From Manihot esculenta (taxonomy: Eukaryota > Streptophyta > Magnoliopsida > Malpighiales > Euphorbiaceae), in the NCBI RefSeq assembly GCF_001659605.2, contig NC_035169.2, positions 17,980,263 through 18,044,262 of the forward strand: a DNA stretch of 64,000 nucleotides. Direction: 5' to 3'. Both the position numbers and the translations under genes were made by a program. Under the pieces are notes generated by a model. The model worked only from the letters and a program-made list of their open reading frames with translations, was not told the origin of the DNA and searched no databases. Position 1 is the stretch's first letter, and each line of letters begins with the position of its first letter. Shown piece by piece: positions 55,050 through 64,000 of this stretch.

Positions 55050-57908
55050 TTGGGGGCTGGAAAAACACTTCCAGTGATAATCTCCAACCAGTTGAGCCAA
55101 CAAGAAGAAGATAGCCTTTTAGACGTGTTGAGGAAGCACAAAGAAGCAATTGGATGGACTTTGGAAGACATAAAGGGCATCTCACCATCAACTTGCATGC
55201 ATCGAATACTCATGGAAGAGGAGTGCAAACCTGTCTGTGAGGCTCAAAGAAGGCTGAATCCACCAATGATGGAGGTTGTGAAGAAGGAAATAGTGAAGCT
55301 CTTAGACATTAGGGTGATCTACCCTATCTCTGATAGCAAATGGGTGAGCCCCATCCATGTGGTACCAAAGAAGACTGGGATTACCATTGTCCCTAATTCT
55401 GAAGGAGAGCTAGTACCCACTCGTGTGCTAAATGGGTGGAGAGTTTGCATGGACTACAGAAAGCTCAATACAGCCACAAGGAAGGACCATTTTCCTTTGC
55501 CCTTCATGGACCAAATGCTTGAGTGACTTGCTGGAAAAAGCCATTACTGCTGCCTTGATGGATATTCGGGATTCTACCAAATTCCCGTGGCACCTGAAGA
55601 CCAAGAAAAGACCACCTTCACATGTCCATTTGGCACCTTCGCATTTAGGAGGATGCCCTTTGGTCTTTGCAATGCACCAGCCACTTTTCAAAGGTGTATG
55701 ATGAGTATTTTTTCTGATTATGTGGAGAAAATTATTGAAGTCTTCATGGATGATTTCACGGTGTATGGCAACTCTTTCGAAGAATGCCTAGCCAACTTAG
55801 AGAAGATACTTCAAAGATGCCTAGAAGCGAATCTGGTTTTGAACTATGAGAAATGTCACTTCATGGTCAGCCATGGCCTGATCCTAGGCCACATTGTTTC
55901 AGCAAAAGGGATAGAGGTTGACAAAGCAAAAATAGACACCATCAAAGGGCTGCCCTATCCAACCAGCATTCGGGATATTCGTTCATTCTTAGGCCATGCT
56001 GGTTTTTATAGAAAGTTTATTAAAGATTTCTCCAAAATAACCCAGCCTTTATGCAGGTTATTACAGCAGGATGTCCCATTCGAGTTTGATGAAAACTGCA
56101 GAACAGCTTTTGATTTGGTCAAATCACTGCTGGTCACTACCCCAGTCATCCAACCACCTGATTGGACTCTTCCATTTGAAATCATGTGTGACGCCAGCAA
56201 CTTTGCTGTAGGTGCAGTGTTGGGACAGCGTAAAGGTAACTCTCCTCATGTCATTCACTATGCCTCACGCACCCTAGATGCTGCACAATGCAATTATTCT
56301 ACCACTGAAAAAGAATTGCTGGCTGTTGTGTTTGCATTGGAGAAATTTCGGTCCTATCTACTTAGGACAAAGGTGATTATTTATTCAGACCATGCTGCAT
56401 TAAGATATTTAATCAAGAAAAAGGAGTCCAAACCAAGGCTAGTGCGATGGATATTGCTCTTGCAAGAGTTTGACTTAGAGATTCGTGACAAGAAGGGAAA
56501 AGAGAACCTTGTAGCTGATCATCTCAGCAGGATACTGACCGAGATGGAGACCTGCCCCATCAACGAAGATTTCCCTGATGAGCACCTCTTTGCTATCCAA
56601 CAAGAGGAACTATGGTATGCTGATATAGTAAATTACCTTGCCACAGGTGATTTACCTTCTGATTTGCCCCAACACATGAGAAATAAGATCAAGAAAGATG
56701 CAAGATATTATGTGTGGGATGAGCCTTACCTATGGAAGCATTGTGCAGACCAAGTCATAAGGAGATGCATCCTGGATCAAGAAACACATTCTGTCCTAGC
56801 CTTCTGCCACTCATATGGATGTGGAGGACATTTTGGGCCACGCAAGACAGCCTTGAAAATCCTTGAAAGTGGGTTATATTGGCCTAACATCTTCCGAGAA
56901 TCTTATTTATTTTGTAGGTCATGTGCAAGATGCCAACAAACGGGAAATCTTGGCAACCGAAGTGAAATGCCATAAGCACCCATCATGGTTTGTGAAATCT
57001 TTGACATTTGGGGCATTGACTTCATGGGACCATTCCCACCTTCCTTTGGCAACACCTACATATTGCTAGCTATGAACTATGTGTCCAAGTGGATAGAGGC
57101 CAAAGCGACAAGAGCTGATGATGCAAAGGTGGTTGTTGACTTTGTAAAATCCCATATATTCTCTAGGTTCGGTCTGCCCAAGGCAATAATCAGTGATTGA
57201 GGCACCCATTTCTACAACTAGGTGATAGAAACTCTTCTTAAAAAGCACCATGTCATCCATAGAACCTCTACTACCTATCATCCTCAAACAAATGGGCTGG
57301 CCGAAGTCTCAAATAGGGAGATCAAGTCCATCCTTGAGAAAACAGTTTGCCCAAATCATAAGAATTGGAGTGTGCGCCTCAATGATGCCTTGTGGGCATA
57401 TAGGACAGCCTATAAAACTCCAATTGGAATGTCTCCATATAGGCTGATTTATGGGAAAGCTTGCCATCTGCCCGTAGAGCTTGAACACAAAGCCTATTGG
57501 GCTGTCAAAAGATGGAATCTTGATGAAAAAGAAGCTGGAGTCCACAGAAAGTTGCAAATTCAAGAGCTTGAGGAAATCCGACGTGATGTATATGAAGCTT
57601 CATGGGATTACAAAGCAAAAACCAAAGCCTTCCATGACAAAAATATCTCTAGAAAACACTTCCAGGTTGGTGACAAGGTTTTGCTTTTTGATTCAAGGTT
57701 CAAATTATTTCCTGGGAAGCTTCGGTCTAGGTGGATTGGGCCATTTGTGGTTGAGCATGTCTATCCACATGGGGCTATTGACATACGGAGTCCACAAACA
57801 AACAAAGTTTTCAAAGTCAATGGACACCGTTTGAAGAAATTTTATGAAGGATTTAGTGTTCACCTTGTGGAAGAGGTCTCCTTGGATCCTCCTTCCCCAG
57901 ACTACTGA
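55050..57908 (+). pseudogene. pol: Pol of element C: RT, RNase H and integrase with four in-frame stops
   Basis: One frame spans the region. RT: WVSPIHVVPKKTGIT, RVCMDYRKLNTATRKDHFPL, then FMDDFTVYG (55742-55768). RNase [15 protein letters not shown] (56184) to [11 protein letters not shown] (near 56530). Integrase: a zinc region with CRSCARCQQ (near 56925), [13 protein letters not shown] (near 57000), and the late core [20 protein letters not shown] (near 57280). It ends with [13 protein letters not shown]. Stops at 55524-55526 (TGA), 56973-56975 (TAA), 57198-57200 (TGA) and 57219-57221 (TAG) inactivate it; the third lies next to the integrase catalytic Asp. Confidence 0.93.
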
Positions 57909-58511
57909 TCAAGCCACTGCTGTCCAGCCCAAGACAGAAAACAGGGCGCTACTGGGAGACAACCCATCTAAAGCGATCTACCCAAATCACTGGGGCAAAT
58001 CGACTGAGTGTATCATAGTCACAAGTGATTGGGGCAGGTGATGTGCCCGAATCGATAGGCCAAATCGACAGGGTTCACCTCAGAAAGAACATGATCAACC
58101 AGGCAATCGCACAGAACAAGTGATTTGATCAGGTGATTTGCCCAAATCCCCTAACCAAATCGACAACTCCGCCCATCAATAGCACAAGGCGTGAACAGTA
58201 CCAACCAAGCAACTGCAATGAAGAAAGTGATTTGGCCAAGTGATTTGCCCAAATCATCAGGCCAAATCACCCTGTCAAGAAGCCAGAGACTCAGCATTTA
58301 ATGATCAGAGCAGTTCAACTACCCCAAATCACTTTAAATAATTTTTATTTTATTTTCTTTTCCCTCATGCTATCTCTTTCTGTTTTCTTCTTCTTCTTCT
58401 CCAAGAAACTCCCTCACCGACGATGCCACGCCACCTCAGGCGACATCAACCATCATGGCCAGAACCAAGCTGAAAGTTACCGGCGGCCCCGGGATGTGAA
58501 GGAGGCACAGG
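57909..58511 (+). repeat. Spacer of element C rich in GATTTG-CCCAAATC repeats
   Basis: Non-coding DNA between pol and the third ORF. It contains at least six copies of short motifs such as GTGATTTG(G/C)(C)CAAATCAC in direct and inverted form (57970-58330), then a CT-rich tract (58370-58420) that could be a leader or acceptor for the third ORF. Confidence 0.7.
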
Positions 58512-59990
58512 ATGCCTAGACCGATATGCATTCCCACCGACAGTGACGAAGAAGCAATGGAAAACCCACCACCCGTCCCCAACAACGCCGACATTGTAGC
58601 GGCGGACAAAGCAAGAAACACCGTCAATCCAACAACCCAGACCTATCACTGTCGGACTAGGGCGTCGTTGATTGCACCACCACCTTCCTCACCATTAGTC
58701 GCGAGAGACACCCAGGGAGGCAAAACGCCTCAAGAAGACACCCCTTCCACCAGTCATGGTCAGAAACGGCCAAGAACACCATCACCACCACCATCACCAA
58801 GCCCAGAGCGACAACCAGAGACACCCATTGTCCCACCTCCCGCAATCCACGAAGAAGGCGAATTGCCCAGCGATTTGCCCAAACCAACCCACCTTGATCA
58901 CATCACTCAGACCCTGACGTTCAACAAGGCTTCTGAATGGGCCAGGCTAGATAGAGTTTCCTCTCTGCCCTACCACCCAGGTAAGTACATTCACCTTGGC
59001 ACTCTTGAAGTTCTGAGACTCCAAGACCAGGTACGTTCCTTCATCTCTGCTATTGGTTGGGACAAATTCTTCTTCCTCCACTTTCCATCCTTCACTGAAC
59101 TCACACATGAGTTCTTCACTACTTTCTATTTTGATAGACCAGCCATGCACAACCTGCACACACCAGACATCATTGGGTTCAAGCTATTGGGACAGCGATT
59201 TCGCTTGTCCCTACAAGAGTTTGGCTCTGCCATGGGCTGTGAATGCCCTGACTCCTCCTGGGATTTTTCTACAGAATTCAATCCTAGCAATGCCTATTTG
59301 AAATTATGTGATAATCCCCCTGATTCTTACTCGCCCACTAGGTCCAACGACCTGTACCTCAAAAATCCAAGCCTAAAATACATCCATAGGTTTATGGCCT
59401 ACACATTTTCTAGGAGGAAGGATGCACCCAACATCCTGACTAGAACAGAGCTATACATAATGTGGTGCATGCACCAATACCAGAAAATACACTTTGGTTA
59501 CTGGGTTGCAACCCAATTATCCAGCATTATCTAGTACCACCGCCCCCTGATTCTGGGCCACTTGATCACTGCCATTGTAGTAAACCTGAAACTTTTACAC
59601 CCTGCCCATACTGATCTCACCCCCACTTACAAGCCAACCCCCTTAGACCTTCGATCCCTAGATGATATAGGGTTGCTTTGCAAAGTGGGGAACATCTTTT
59701 CTCTCTCACCTGCAGGACCTCTAACACCACGCCATGAGCGTGTATTCATAAAGAAGAAGGCACAGCCTGCCCCAACAGATGGGATAGCAAGGGACACAGA
59801 ACAAGCACCCCAAGTAGATGAACCACCTCCTGTGGCACCACAGCAGGAAGCCAATCAGGCCTCTGAAGATGTAGTTCCAAACTAGACAGTAGAGGCTCGT
59901 CTCAGCAGAATCGAGGACAGAATGCATCATGTCGAGCACCTGTTGCAACTGCTGGTGGACCATCTTCTGCCTGCAGACCAGGATAGGTAG
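58512..59990 (+). pseudogene. Third ORF of element C (Athila-type, position of the env-like gene)
   Basis: Frame of about 490 codons with in-frame stops at 59532-59534 and 59883-59885. The N-terminal 120 residues are proline/serine-rich and low complexity. Then comes a conserved region with SLPYHPGKYIHLGTLEVLRL, GWDKFFFLHFPSF, GFKLLGQRFRLSLQEFGSAM, LKYIHRFMAYTFS and NILTRTELYIMWCM. After the first stop it resumes with YHRPLILGHLI and GLLCKVGNIFSLSPAGP, and the tail predicts a short coiled coil (RIEDRMHHVEHLLQLLVDHL). The same ORF is found degraded in D. It is known from Athila-type elements; its role is unknown. I see no signal peptide or transmembrane segment, so an envelope function is not supported here. 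Confidence 0.85.
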
Positions 59991-61036
59991 TGATTTGGCC
60001 GGGTGATCTGCCCAAATCACCTGCCCAAATCACCCACAGGCCAGGAAGTCCCTTTCCCTTTCCTTCTTAAATTTTTCTATATATATGTTCAAACATTGAG
60101 GACAATATTTGGGATAGGTGTGGGGGTACTGTTGGATTATTTTTTATTTATTTATTTTTGTACTATCTTTTGCTTTCTTTTTGCATTCTTTTTTCATCTT
60201 TTTGCGCTATAACACACACCAAAATTTTAAATTTTGCTTTCTTTTTGCATTCTTTTTTCATCTTTTTGCCATATAACACACACCAAAAAATTTTTTTCCT
60301 TTTGCACACATTTCTCACTTTCTGCACACACACACAAAATTTTTGTCTTAGCTTTTGCTCTACTCAACAAAGATAACAAGGTTAAAAGAGCTTCCTATCC
60401 CATGACCCCATTGATTTGCCACCCCTTTAAGCCTAAATTGAATCACTTACAGTGTGCTACCTTCATTTAGGAAGTTGGTGTAACTCCCTATGAGCTGTGG
60501 TCAAGGGAAATAAAAATATAAATAGATGCAAATAAAAAAGTTGGTGTAACTCCCTATGAGCTAATTTGCCCAAACCATTATGAAAAGAAAAGAAAAAGAG
60601 AAAAACCAGCACAAAGCACAAATCATAAACCTGTTCCAATGGTCAAATAAGCTATTAACAGAGTTAGTAGCCACTTGAACAAGTGACTAATTGAGTAATC
60701 GGGGGTGGGTATCACCACTATGCACCTTCGCGTAAAAAGGTTAGTGACTTTTTCAGACGAGAATAAAAAAGTACTGCTGAATAAAATAAAATAAAAGGCT
60801 CAAAGAAGGGCAAGTCACTCTTAGAGGTTGCATTGATCATATACAAAGAGAATAAGCATGATTGAATCAAAAACCTTTCCTTTGACCATGGTAGGTGAGG
60901 GAAAACAAGGAAAAGAGAGAACAACCTTGGTGCATGTACTCTACACTGTAATACTTCAATTTAGAAGTCTAGGAGGGGCTGATTAAGTGGTACTTAGGCT
61001 CAAAAGAAAAAGGAGCTTGGTTGACTAAGTTGTTTG
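59991..61036 (+). other. 3' non-coding region of element C
   Basis: No gene. T-rich tracts with a tandem duplication (TTTTGCATTCTTTTTTCATC at about 60179 and 60242), two copies of GTTGGTGTAACTCCCTATGA (60473 and 60540) and A-rich purine stretches. Part of it (60370-60470) is conserved in element D. Confidence 0.75.
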
Positions 61037-61075
61037 TTGCTTGAGGACAAGCAAAAAGCTAGGTGTGGGGGTATT
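61037..61075 (+). promoter_or_regulatory. Hairpin plus polypurine tract of element C
   Basis: Seven-base arms TTGCTTG (61037-61043) and CAAGCAA (61048-61054) pair perfectly around loop AGGA. A purine-rich tract AGGTGTGGGGGTA follows and the LTR starts at 61076. The arms are unrelated to those of A and B, but loop and placement are the same. Confidence 0.82.
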
Positions 61076-62538
61076 TGATCAAGCATAATTTAGCCACATT
61101 TTTATTATATTTATTACTGTTTAATTACACATTTTTCTAGCTTAATTTATGTTTTTGTTATGTTTTTGTAGAAAAGGAAGAAAATGGAAAGTTGAAGAAA
61201 AAGTGCAGAAAAAGATGGAAAAGTGATTGGGTCAAAGTGATTTGGCCAAATCACTGCACAAATCGAGCTGAAGCAGATACCTGGAACTATCTCACAGGAA
61301 AGTGATTGGGTCAGAGCAATTTGACCAAATCAGATAGAGGAAGCAGAGAAATCGAGCTGAGGCAGAAAAACCTAGAAGTAAATTTTTAGAAGTGATTGGG
61401 GCAAGCGATCGATCCAAATCACCCGCCCAAATCACTTTCACGCAGAGAGACATCAGAAGCGGGAAAATATGCAGAAAATCAAATTTGAAGATGGAGAAGC
61501 CCAAAACCACTTCAAACACTACCAGCTCAAATCCAAAAGCCACGAGGAGATCTTGCAACCAAAAAAATTCCATCTACAACAAAATTCAAAGACAAAAGAG
61601 GAATTAAAGACTACAAAGACCAAGTCAAAATAGGGATTCCAAACCCTAATTGAACTTGGACTCTCCACCTATAAAATGGACAGCAATCAAACCAGCAAGA
61701 CATCCTCTCCTCCTCGAAAATTCTGCAGAATTACAGCAGACTCTTCTTCTCCTTCCTTTCTTCTTTCTTTTGTGTATTTTGTCCACCATGAGTGGCTAAA
61801 TTCATTCTTTTCTAGTTGAAGTTGAGGAAATTCAGATTTGTGATGAATTGGGAGATTTAAAACTCCATTGTTAAACTCTTATTTGCTTTCAATATTTATG
61901 CAACTTGATCTTTTCTATAATTGTTACATTGCTTTTAAATTGCTTGAGTAATAAATTGTTCGAATAATTTAGGTCCGTAATTGCTTAGATTATTTGAACA
62001 CAAATATAATCAGTTGCATAATCTAGACTTGACCACGCGGTTGGCAAGGATAGAATTGGGTTTCTCTAAGTTTAATGCGGTCAATAGTTGTTCGATGCTA
62101 AATGCCCCAAGGACGTTCCTTGGCAACTTGTTGATTAGTGTTTGATTGGCGAACGTTTCCTAATCAAACTAGAACTAAGGAGGAATTTGGTTGTGAGAAG
62201 CGTCTTCCACAACCAAAACTAATTTATTGAAATAAAATAGGAGTCTTAAATAATCAATGATCAATTCTAAACAAGCTGAAATAGACTCATACTTCAACTA
62301 GAATCTCTTTCCCATTGAAATTCTCATCTATTTAAATGATTGCTTTCTCTTGCTATTTAGTTTTAATCATCAAAACAAAACCCCCCTCTTTTAATTATTT
62401 GTTATTTACTTGTCCAAGTCATTATTAGGAAAATCTGTAGTGTCAAATCCCTGTGGTTCGACCCTATTGCCACTATCTACAAGCTAATTGTTGATTGTTT
62501 AATAGGTTTATTTTTGACGGCTTCGACAACCGCTATCA
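61076..62538 (+). repeat. 3' LTR of element C
   Basis: Begins TGATCAAGC, ends TATCA, followed by the target duplication CTTAT. Same contents as the 5' LTR with scattered substitutions, many in the GATTTGCCCAAATC-type motifs. Confidence 0.94.
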
Positions 62539-62749
62539 CTTATGTTATTAATTTATATTTGATAATTAAAACGGGTGGTAAAAGGCAGTTAGGATGTTCT
62601 TTTAGTGGCTAGGATTTGATCAAACCTCTCATCCATAATTGGGAGATTTAATTTACTTTTTTTTTTAGATTTAGTTTTCTTAAATTCAAATCTAAATAAG
62701 TTATCTAATTGTTGTAACTTTCTTTATTTTTATTGTTTTTGTAGGACTG

Positions 62750-63629
62750 ATGCTCAAATTTTTTAAAAGAACTCGAAACTTCTAGCTAAAAACAGAGAGA
62801 ATGATTAGACCTGTAACGAGATGTAATGACCTATTGATTGAATTTTTTATAAAGGGCAGACTTTCTTGAAGGAAGAGTCGATCTGCCTGATGGAAGCAGG
62901 GCTAAATAAGGCAGGCTTGATGAGATAAGCGCTGGGGGAGCCCGAATACTCGTCAAGGCAGGCCAGGTATCCAAGAAAGCTCTAATACTTAGAATCTTGT
63001 AAGGCAAAAAGGAAAGCCTGGAGGGTCGAAGATTTACTAAGGCTTGAGAACTCAGAAGCCCGAAAGACTGGAGGACGAGAGTAGTCCAGAAGCCTAAGGA
63101 CTCGTCAGGGTGAAAGTAGCCTGGATGCAGAAGTTTAGAATGTCCGGAAGCTCAAAATGCACAGATTCCTCAAAGTGCTCATAAGATTTGATACGCGGAT
63201 TCTTTAAAGAACTCGAACGTCTGAGAGGACTAATAGGAGCGATGGTGTTTTATTTTTTTGCCTTCATTTAAAAGAACTGAGGGATTTTTCATTCTTTTAC
63301 ATTGGTGGTCAAGGTCGTTGAGTTTGCTATTTAAGGAGCAGACGTCCCTATGTTTTGTGTGTGAAAAAAATGTGAAAAGTACAAAAAGTAAAAAGCTCTG
63401 TGATTGTTATTTTTCTCTTTCATTGTTGACTTATAATCGAGTTTGTACTCGTATGTGGTTGTTCTCTCTATGTAGCTTTTTGTAAATAAAGCATTCCCTC
63501 TTCCGAGATGTAGGAGGATCCACAAAGATCGATCCAAACTCGTAAAACTCTCTATTTTTTTCTTTATTTTCTTGTTTTTCTGTTACATCGCTCACCAACA
63601 ATCGAAATTACGGTATTAGAGTAACTACA
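62750..63629 (+). repeat. Probable LTR of a Copia-type element (left boundary uncertain)
   Basis: The sequence ends GTAACTACA just before a TGGTATCAGAGC primer site. It contains a candidate polyadenylation signal (AATAAA near 63486) and short degenerate CTCG/AGGC repeats (62860-63230). I could not fix the 5' end; somewhere between 62544 and 62830 is possible. Confidence 0.55.
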
Positions 63630-63631
63630 AG

Positions 63632-63643
63632 TGGTATCAGAGC
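63632..63643 (+). other. Primer binding site (initiator tRNA-Met type) of the Copia element
   Basis: TGGTATCAGAGC, about two bases after the presumed LTR end. Confidence 0.85.
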
Positions 63644-63705
63644 AAGGTTTGTGAGTGGGGAGGTTCATTGCCTGTCAGTTTTCTTAAAGTCTGGTTGAGA
63701 AAGGA

Positions 63706-63927
63706 ATGGCATTGACGATGCAAAAACTTGATATTGAGAAGTTTGATGGGAGAGGAGATTTCATGCTTTGGAAGGAAAAGGTCAAGATAAGTCTCGAGAT
63801 CATGGGACTGCAAGATACTCTTAATGATGATCCAAAAACAGGAAATCTTAAGAAAGAGAATGAATTGAAGAAATCAAGAACACCAGCCTATAAAAGAATC
63901 CTTTCTTTAACTTTAGAAATCTCATAA
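63706..63927 (+). pseudogene. Start of a Copia-type gag, broken early
   Basis: MALTMQKLDIEKFDGRGDF followed by LWKEKVKISLEIMGLQ is the typical N-terminus of plant Copia gag (the KFDG..F..W pattern). The frame stops at 63927 after 73 codons. The element continues past the window, so whether later gag/pol is intact cannot be seen. Confidence 0.75.
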
Positions 63928-64000
63928 TCTTCTGGGGCTACTTCAATCATCACCTTGAATCAAGAAGCAAGATCCAAAGCAAAAGAGATTGAGGAGCCGG

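Larger units (their letters stand above)
51566..62538 (+). mobile_element. Element C: complete but inactivated Athila-type LTR retrotransposon, 10973 bp
   Basis: LTRs of 1464 and 1463 bp, a perfect 5-bp duplication CTTAT (51561-51565 and 62539-62543), a tRNA-Asp-type primer site, gag-protease, pol, a third ORF after integrase, and a polypurine tract. The third ORF and the primer site type point to the Athila lineage. The LTRs differ at roughly two to three dozen positions by eye, so C is older than A and B. Stops break gag, RT, integrase and the third ORF, and a large part of gag is deleted. Element D is a much older relative. Confidence 0.95.

Noticed and set aside
60158..60470. Hydrophobic frames (FFIFLPYN-like) that might suggest membrane proteins
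   Set aside because: They are products of the T-rich non-coding tail of element C and its tandem duplication.

Overview
This is plant nuclear DNA, almost certainly from a eudicot. It contains Ty3/gypsy retrotransposons with plant-type primer sites, a CACTA element, Mutator-like elements, AT-rich spacers and one intron-containing F-box gene close to Arabidopsis CPR1. A Euphorbiaceae genome such as rubber tree or cassava is a guess that the sequence alone cannot prove. I see no tRNA, rRNA, CRISPR or bacterial feature.

Layout. (1) Bases 1-9482: a very young Tekay-type chromovirus ('element A', plus strand) with one intact gag-pol ORF and near-identical LTRs; the left LTR is cut by the window edge. 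It sits inside the LTR of an older relative (9483-9676). (2) Bases 9677-35545: an old, broken minus-strand Athila-type element ('D') acts as a nesting ground. It survives in five pieces separated by the relict LTR at 9483-9676 (carrying A), a CACTA transposon (10652-15142, TSD ATA), a solo LTR (15479-20026, TSD GAAAA) that itself holds another solo LTR (16952-19238), a third solo LTR (20851-23128, TSD ATCTT), and a complete but non-autonomous gag-only gypsy element ('B', 25147-34097, minus strand, TSD CACAT). (3) Bases 35546-41140: the only convincing host gene, a CPR1-like F-box gene (36094-37495, two coding exons), followed by AT-rich sequence with CA and AT microsatellites. (4) Bases 41178-50256: direct repeats, a decayed Mutator-like transposase, a long-TIR element containing a solo LTR (45515-47977, TSD ATTAT), and a short non-autonomous Mutator-like element with a 9-bp TSD. 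(5) Bases 51566-62538: a complete but inactivated Athila-type element ('C', plus strand, TSD CTTAT) with gag/pro, pol and a third ORF. (6) Bases 62539-64000: the start of a Copia-type element running off the window.

Function. Most coding capacity here serves retrotransposition. A looks able to supply gag, protease, RT, RNase H and a chromodomain integrase. B keeps a gag ORF, LTRs, primer site and polypurine tract but no usable pol, yet its LTRs are almost identical, so it was probably mobilised in trans by a relative of A. The Tekay-type LTRs share a modular layout: GCC-box-like palindromes, splice-donor-like sites, an acceptor-like site, a minisatellite and a conserved block near the 3' end. 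A, B and C all carry a hairpin with a GGA-containing loop just before the polypurine tract, although the stem sequence of C is unrelated to that of A and B.
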